Positions 5,323 through 7,163 of a stretch of DNA of 7,163 nt are shown here, one piece after another. This stretch comes from Nitrososphaerota archaeon. GTDB lineage: Archaea; Thermoproteota; Nitrososphaeria; Nitrososphaerales; Nitrosopumilaceae. Both the position numbers and the translations under genes were made by a program. The notes beneath the pieces are model-generated. The model did not search any database, was not told the origin of the DNA, and saw only the letters and a program-made list of their open reading frames with translations. Location: the NCBI GenBank assembly GCA_018263495.1, contig JAANXC010000015.1, positions 1 through 7,163 on the forward strand, written 5' to 3'. Every line of letters starts with the position of its first letter. Within the stretch, counting starts at the first letter, position 1.

Positions 5323-5332
5323 ATTTTATCTT
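5323..5332 (+). terminator. T-rich terminator after SRP RNA
   Basis: ATTTTATCTT follows helix 1 of the SRP RNA directly and is the only T-rich stretch before the convergent acylphosphatase gene, whose stop lies at 5341. It fits the short T-rich terminators of archaea. Confidence 0.45.
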
Positions 5333-5340
5333 AACAAATT

Positions 5341-5619
5341 TTAATACAAAACATCAAATGTTGAAAATTCATTTTTGAATTCTTCATTGCTCACTTCAAT
5401 ATCATCCACACGTGAATTTGCAGGACCGATACGTGTCCATTCAATAACTGAATTGATAGATTTACTATCACCTTCAAGTACTGCTTCCACACGTCTATCT
5501 TTTAGATTTCTAACCCAACCTGACACATTATTCTTTTTAGCAACAACTTTTAGAGCTTGTCTAAAAAAAACTCCTTGTACTTTACCACTAACCAAAACGC
5601 GTATACGTTGTTGTTTCAT
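5341..5619 (-). CDS. acyP: Acylphosphatase
   Basis: The 92-residue protein is a standard-length acylphosphatase, a small cytoplasmic ferredoxin-fold enzyme that hydrolyses carboxyl-phosphate bonds such as those of acetyl phosphate or carbamoyl phosphate. The signature VSGKVQGVFFRQ (residues 10-21) supplies the phosphate-binding loop and catalytic Arg20. VSGWVRNLKDRRVEAVLEG (32-50) supplies catalytic Asn38. The usual GVGFR or GVFFR form is kept. The C-terminal half (WTRIGPANSRVDDIEV) matches the family's GP.ARV pattern. The start is ATG 5619. It lies 45 bases after rpl2 on the same strand, so it may be co-transcribed with it; the AT-rich gap could also hold a separate promoter (TTTTATTAAAA at 5659-5649). 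Its 3' end faces the SRP RNA gene with about 18 bp between. Confidence 0.95.
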   Translation of the reverse strand: MKQQRIRVLVSGKVQGVFFRQALKVVAKKNNVSGWVRNLKDRRVEAVLEGDSKSINSVIEWTRIGPANSRVDDIEVSNEEFKNEFSTFDVLY

Positions 5620-5664
5620 ACATATACAAAAATAAAGATGCTAATCAGTTTTAATAAAATAAGA

Positions 5665-6399
5665 TTATTTCTTTCTTTCCTTAATTCTTGCTCTTCCAGT
5701 TTTTCTAGCTGCAATACTTCCAACCTTTGCTCCTGGTGGTGCATTACGTGAAACAGTTGAGCTTTGACCAACGTGTTGATGTCTACCTCCACCATGTGGA
5801 TGATTATATGCTCCCTGTGCTACACCTCTAACAATAGGATATTTTTGACCTTTTGATCTAAATCGTCTCCATGCTACTCCAGCACGCATCAATGGTCTAT
5901 CGCCAACACCACCGCCAGACAAAGTTCCTATCATTGCTCTATTTTTTGGATTGAGAGTAGTAAATTTTCCAGAGGGAAGTTTTAGTGTAACACCCTTATC
6001 TTCATGTGAAAATACCGTGGCATCTGTACCAGCAGATTTCATAAAAGAACCGCCGTCCCCAAATTGTTTTTCTACATTACATACAGTTGTACCGTCAGGA
6101 ATATTCTGAATGCTTATTACATTACCGTCAGCAATTTTAGATTTTAATCCAAACTGAATATGTGAACCTACCTTAGCACCAAGTACTGCTGGAATAAATG
6201 AAGTAGAGCCATCATTAAATCTCACTTTAGCCAATGGAACATCTCTACCTCGTTCGTGAACAAGATCAATTATCTCTCCCTCATGATTCTCTGAAAGTTC
6301 AAAACTAGGATATTTTGCAGGTGCGATCTTTCCTGTAGCAGATACCCTATACTGCATATTTCCACGGCCACGTCTTCGAACAAGAGGTCTTTTTCCCAA
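5665..6399 (-). CDS. rpl2: Large-subunit ribosomal protein L2 (uL2)
   Basis: The product is archaeal uL2, a core 50S protein near the peptidyl transferase centre and needed for subunit association. With the start chosen here it has 244 residues. Landmarks are the basic N-terminus GKRPLVRRRGRG, the OB-fold region with HEGEIIDLVHERGRDVPLAKV, SGKFTTLNPKNRAMIGTLSGGG, and the signature VRGVAQGAYNHPHGGGRHQH (190-209), holding the conserved His and Gly cluster beside the active centre. The C-terminus is KTGRARIKERKK. No ATG or GTG is available: TTG at 6399 gives MGKR, the usual archaeal L2 beginning, while TTG at 6417 would add MSKIFT. I prefer 6399 on family grounds. Candidate TATA elements exist for both (6426-6434 and 6441-6450). 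The gene is not next to the usual S10-operon partners L23 or S19; acyP follows and cdc48 is divergent. Confidence 0.95.
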   Translation of the reverse strand: MGKRPLVRRRGRGNMQYRVSATGKIAPAKYPSFELSENHEGEIIDLVHERGRDVPLAKVRFNDGSTSFIPAVLGAKVGSHIQFGLKSKIADGNVISIQNIPDGTTVCNVEKQFGDGGSFMKSAGTDATVFSHEDKGVTLKLPSGKFTTLNPKNRAMIGTLSGGGVGDRPLMRAGVAWRRFRSKGQKYPIVRGVAQGAYNHPHGGGRHQHVGQSSTVSRNAPPGAKVGSIAARKTGRARIKERKK

Positions 6400-6425
6400 T
6401 GTGAAAATTTTTGACAATTCAACAG

Positions 6426-6450
6426 ATTTTAAGCTTCTGATTAAGTAAAA
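6426..6450 (-). promoter_or_regulatory. Candidate rpl2 promoter elements
   Basis: On the minus strand, CTTAAAATC (6434-6426) is centred 31 bases upstream of TTG 6399, and TTTTACTTAA (6450-6441) is centred 29 bases upstream of TTG 6417. Either could serve as the TATA box. The sequence does not show which is used, so the L2 start remains open between the two TTG codons. Confidence 0.35.
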
Positions 6451-6478
6451 TAGAATTGGAGAAATTCAACGACAAAGG

Positions 6479-6484
6479 TATAAA
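6479..6484 (+). promoter_or_regulatory. TATA box for cdc48
   Basis: TATAAA with a purine-rich AAAGG just before it (a BRE-like position) is centred 26.5 bases before the ATG at 6508. This is the best TATA box in the window and predicts a leaderless cdc48 mRNA. It lies in the 90-108 bp gap shared with the divergent rpl2 promoter. Confidence 0.7.
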
Positions 6485-6507
6485 CGATACGTAAAAAGTG
6501 ATTAATT

Positions 6508-7163
6508 ATGAGCGAAAATGAGATCTCACTCAAAGTTTTGGAGGCATATACACGGGATGTTGGGCGTGGTGTAGCAAGAATTGATTATGATTCTATGGAT
6601 ACGTTAAGTGCATCAACTGGAGATGTTATTGAAGTTAAAGGAAAACGAAGAACTGTTGCAAAATGTTTGCCTCTTTATCCGTCAGATGAAGGAAAAGGTA
6701 TTATCAGAATCGATGGGTTGGGACGAAACAACTCAGGAATTGCAATCGGAGATAGTATTTCAGTAAAAAAGATCAAAGCTGTTGCAGCAGAAAAAATTAT
6801 TGTGGCACCACTAGAAGCCATACCACCTATTGATGAACGATATCTTGCAGATGCATTAGAAAGTGTGCCTTTGATTAAGGGTGATAATGTAATGGTACCA
6901 TATTTTGGTGGCAGGCTAACATTTCAGATAATTGGAGTAACACCTAATGCTGATGCTGTACTTGTAACACAAAAAACCGTTTTCACTATAGCTGAAAAGG
7001 GTGAGACGTTAAGAGGCGTTCCACAAGTTTCTTATGAAGACATTGGTGGTTTGACTGACGAAATTAAGAAAGTTAGGGAAATGATCGAACTTCCACTACG
7101 CCATCCAGAGATATTTGAAAAATTAGGAATAGAAGCACCAAAAGGAGTGTTACTTTATGGACC
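6508..7163 (+). CDS. cdc48: CDC48/VAT-family AAA+ ATPase, N-terminal part (runs off window)
   Basis: The first 218 residues of an archaeal CDC48 (VAT, p97) ATPase are present; the frame stays open to the window end, so the truncation is due to the window edge. CDC48 is a hexameric unfoldase of two AAA+ rings that extracts and unfolds proteins, in archaea commonly for the proteasome. The N domain shows the double-psi barrel half (about residues 5-90, SLKVLEAYTRDVGRGVARID, with GDVIEVKG) and the CDC48_2 half (about 105-170, PLIKGDNVMVPYFGGRLTF). D1 begins with VSYEDIGGL (174-182) and continues with MIELPLRHPEIFEKLGI and GVLLYGP, the start of the first Walker A, which is cut off. ATG 6508 is supported by TATAAA 26 bases upstream. 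The second AAA ring cannot be confirmed here, but the N-terminal pair of subdomains is typical of two-ring members. Confidence 0.93.
   Translation, partial: MSENEISLKVLEAYTRDVGRGVARIDYDSMDTLSASTGDVIEVKGKRRTVAKCLPLYPSDEGKGIIRIDGLGRNNSGIAIGDSISVKKIKAVAAEKIIVAPLEAIPPIDERYLADALESVPLIKGDNVMVPYFGGRLTFQIIGVTPNADAVLVTQKTVFTIAEKGETLRGVPQVSYEDIGGLTDEIKKVREMIELPLRHPEIFEKLGIEAPKGVLLYG

Noticed and set aside
5375..5751. Plus-strand ORFs opposite acyP and the end of rpl2
   Set aside because: They are antisense shadows of two clearly conserved genes, with Ser/Phe-rich products typical of such frames.
1..7163. CRISPR array, insertion sequence, prophage or defence island
   Set aside because: No regularly spaced repeats, transposase or integrase motifs, target-site duplications or defence proteins were seen; the gene content is housekeeping.

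Overview
The window reads as a low-GC archaeal chromosome, most probably an ammonia-oxidising Nitrososphaerota (Thaumarchaeota) of the Nitrosopumilus type. The evidence is archaeal: aPelota, CDC48/VAT, an archaeal-type L2, an archaeal SRP 7S RNA with helix 6, and TATA boxes centred about 26 nt upstream of start codons with little or no leader. The lineage is inferred from protein character and gene content; no marker such as amoA is present.

Layout. Positions 2-139 hold the C-terminal end of an unknown gene, possibly a TrmB-like regulator. It is coupled through TGATG to a DtxR/MntR-type metalloregulator (139-588). A 54-residue Cys-rich zinc-ribbon protein (635-799) follows. The gap at 800-964 is not empty: its minus strand encodes a convincing C/D box sRNA (895-829) with a 9-bp terminal stem, kink-turn geometry and a 12-nt D guide. 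Next are an orphan 131-residue protein (965-1360) and aPelota (1391-2446). Pelota overlaps by 8 bp the convergent cutA gene (2750-2439). A 43-bp divergent promoter region separates cutA from a site-2-protease-family membrane metalloprotease with a PDZ domain (2794-3993). After that come the tRNA thiolation enzyme NcsA/TtuA (4060-4968) and the SRP RNA (about 5003-5322). On the minus strand lie acylphosphatase (5619-5341) and ribosomal protein L2 (6399 or 6417 to 5665). A divergent, leaderless cdc48 gene begins at 6508 and runs off the window just before its first Walker A motif.

How the genes relate. Most are housekeeping functions of translation and protein quality control: Pelota rescues stalled ribosomes, NcsA thiolates tRNA, the sRNA probably guides tRNA 2'-O-methylation, L2 is a core ribosomal protein, SRP RNA targets membrane proteins, and S2P and CDC48 act in proteolysis and unfolding. 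DtxR and CutA concern metal homeostasis. They are neighbours rather than one pathway; only the partial gene with the DtxR gene, and perhaps rpl2 with acyP, look co-transcribed.

I see no mobile element, CRISPR array or defence system. The most notable item is the intergenic C/D box sRNA. Its D guide is complementary to the expected anticodon loop of tRNA-Leu(CAA), with the modification-specifying base opposite C34.
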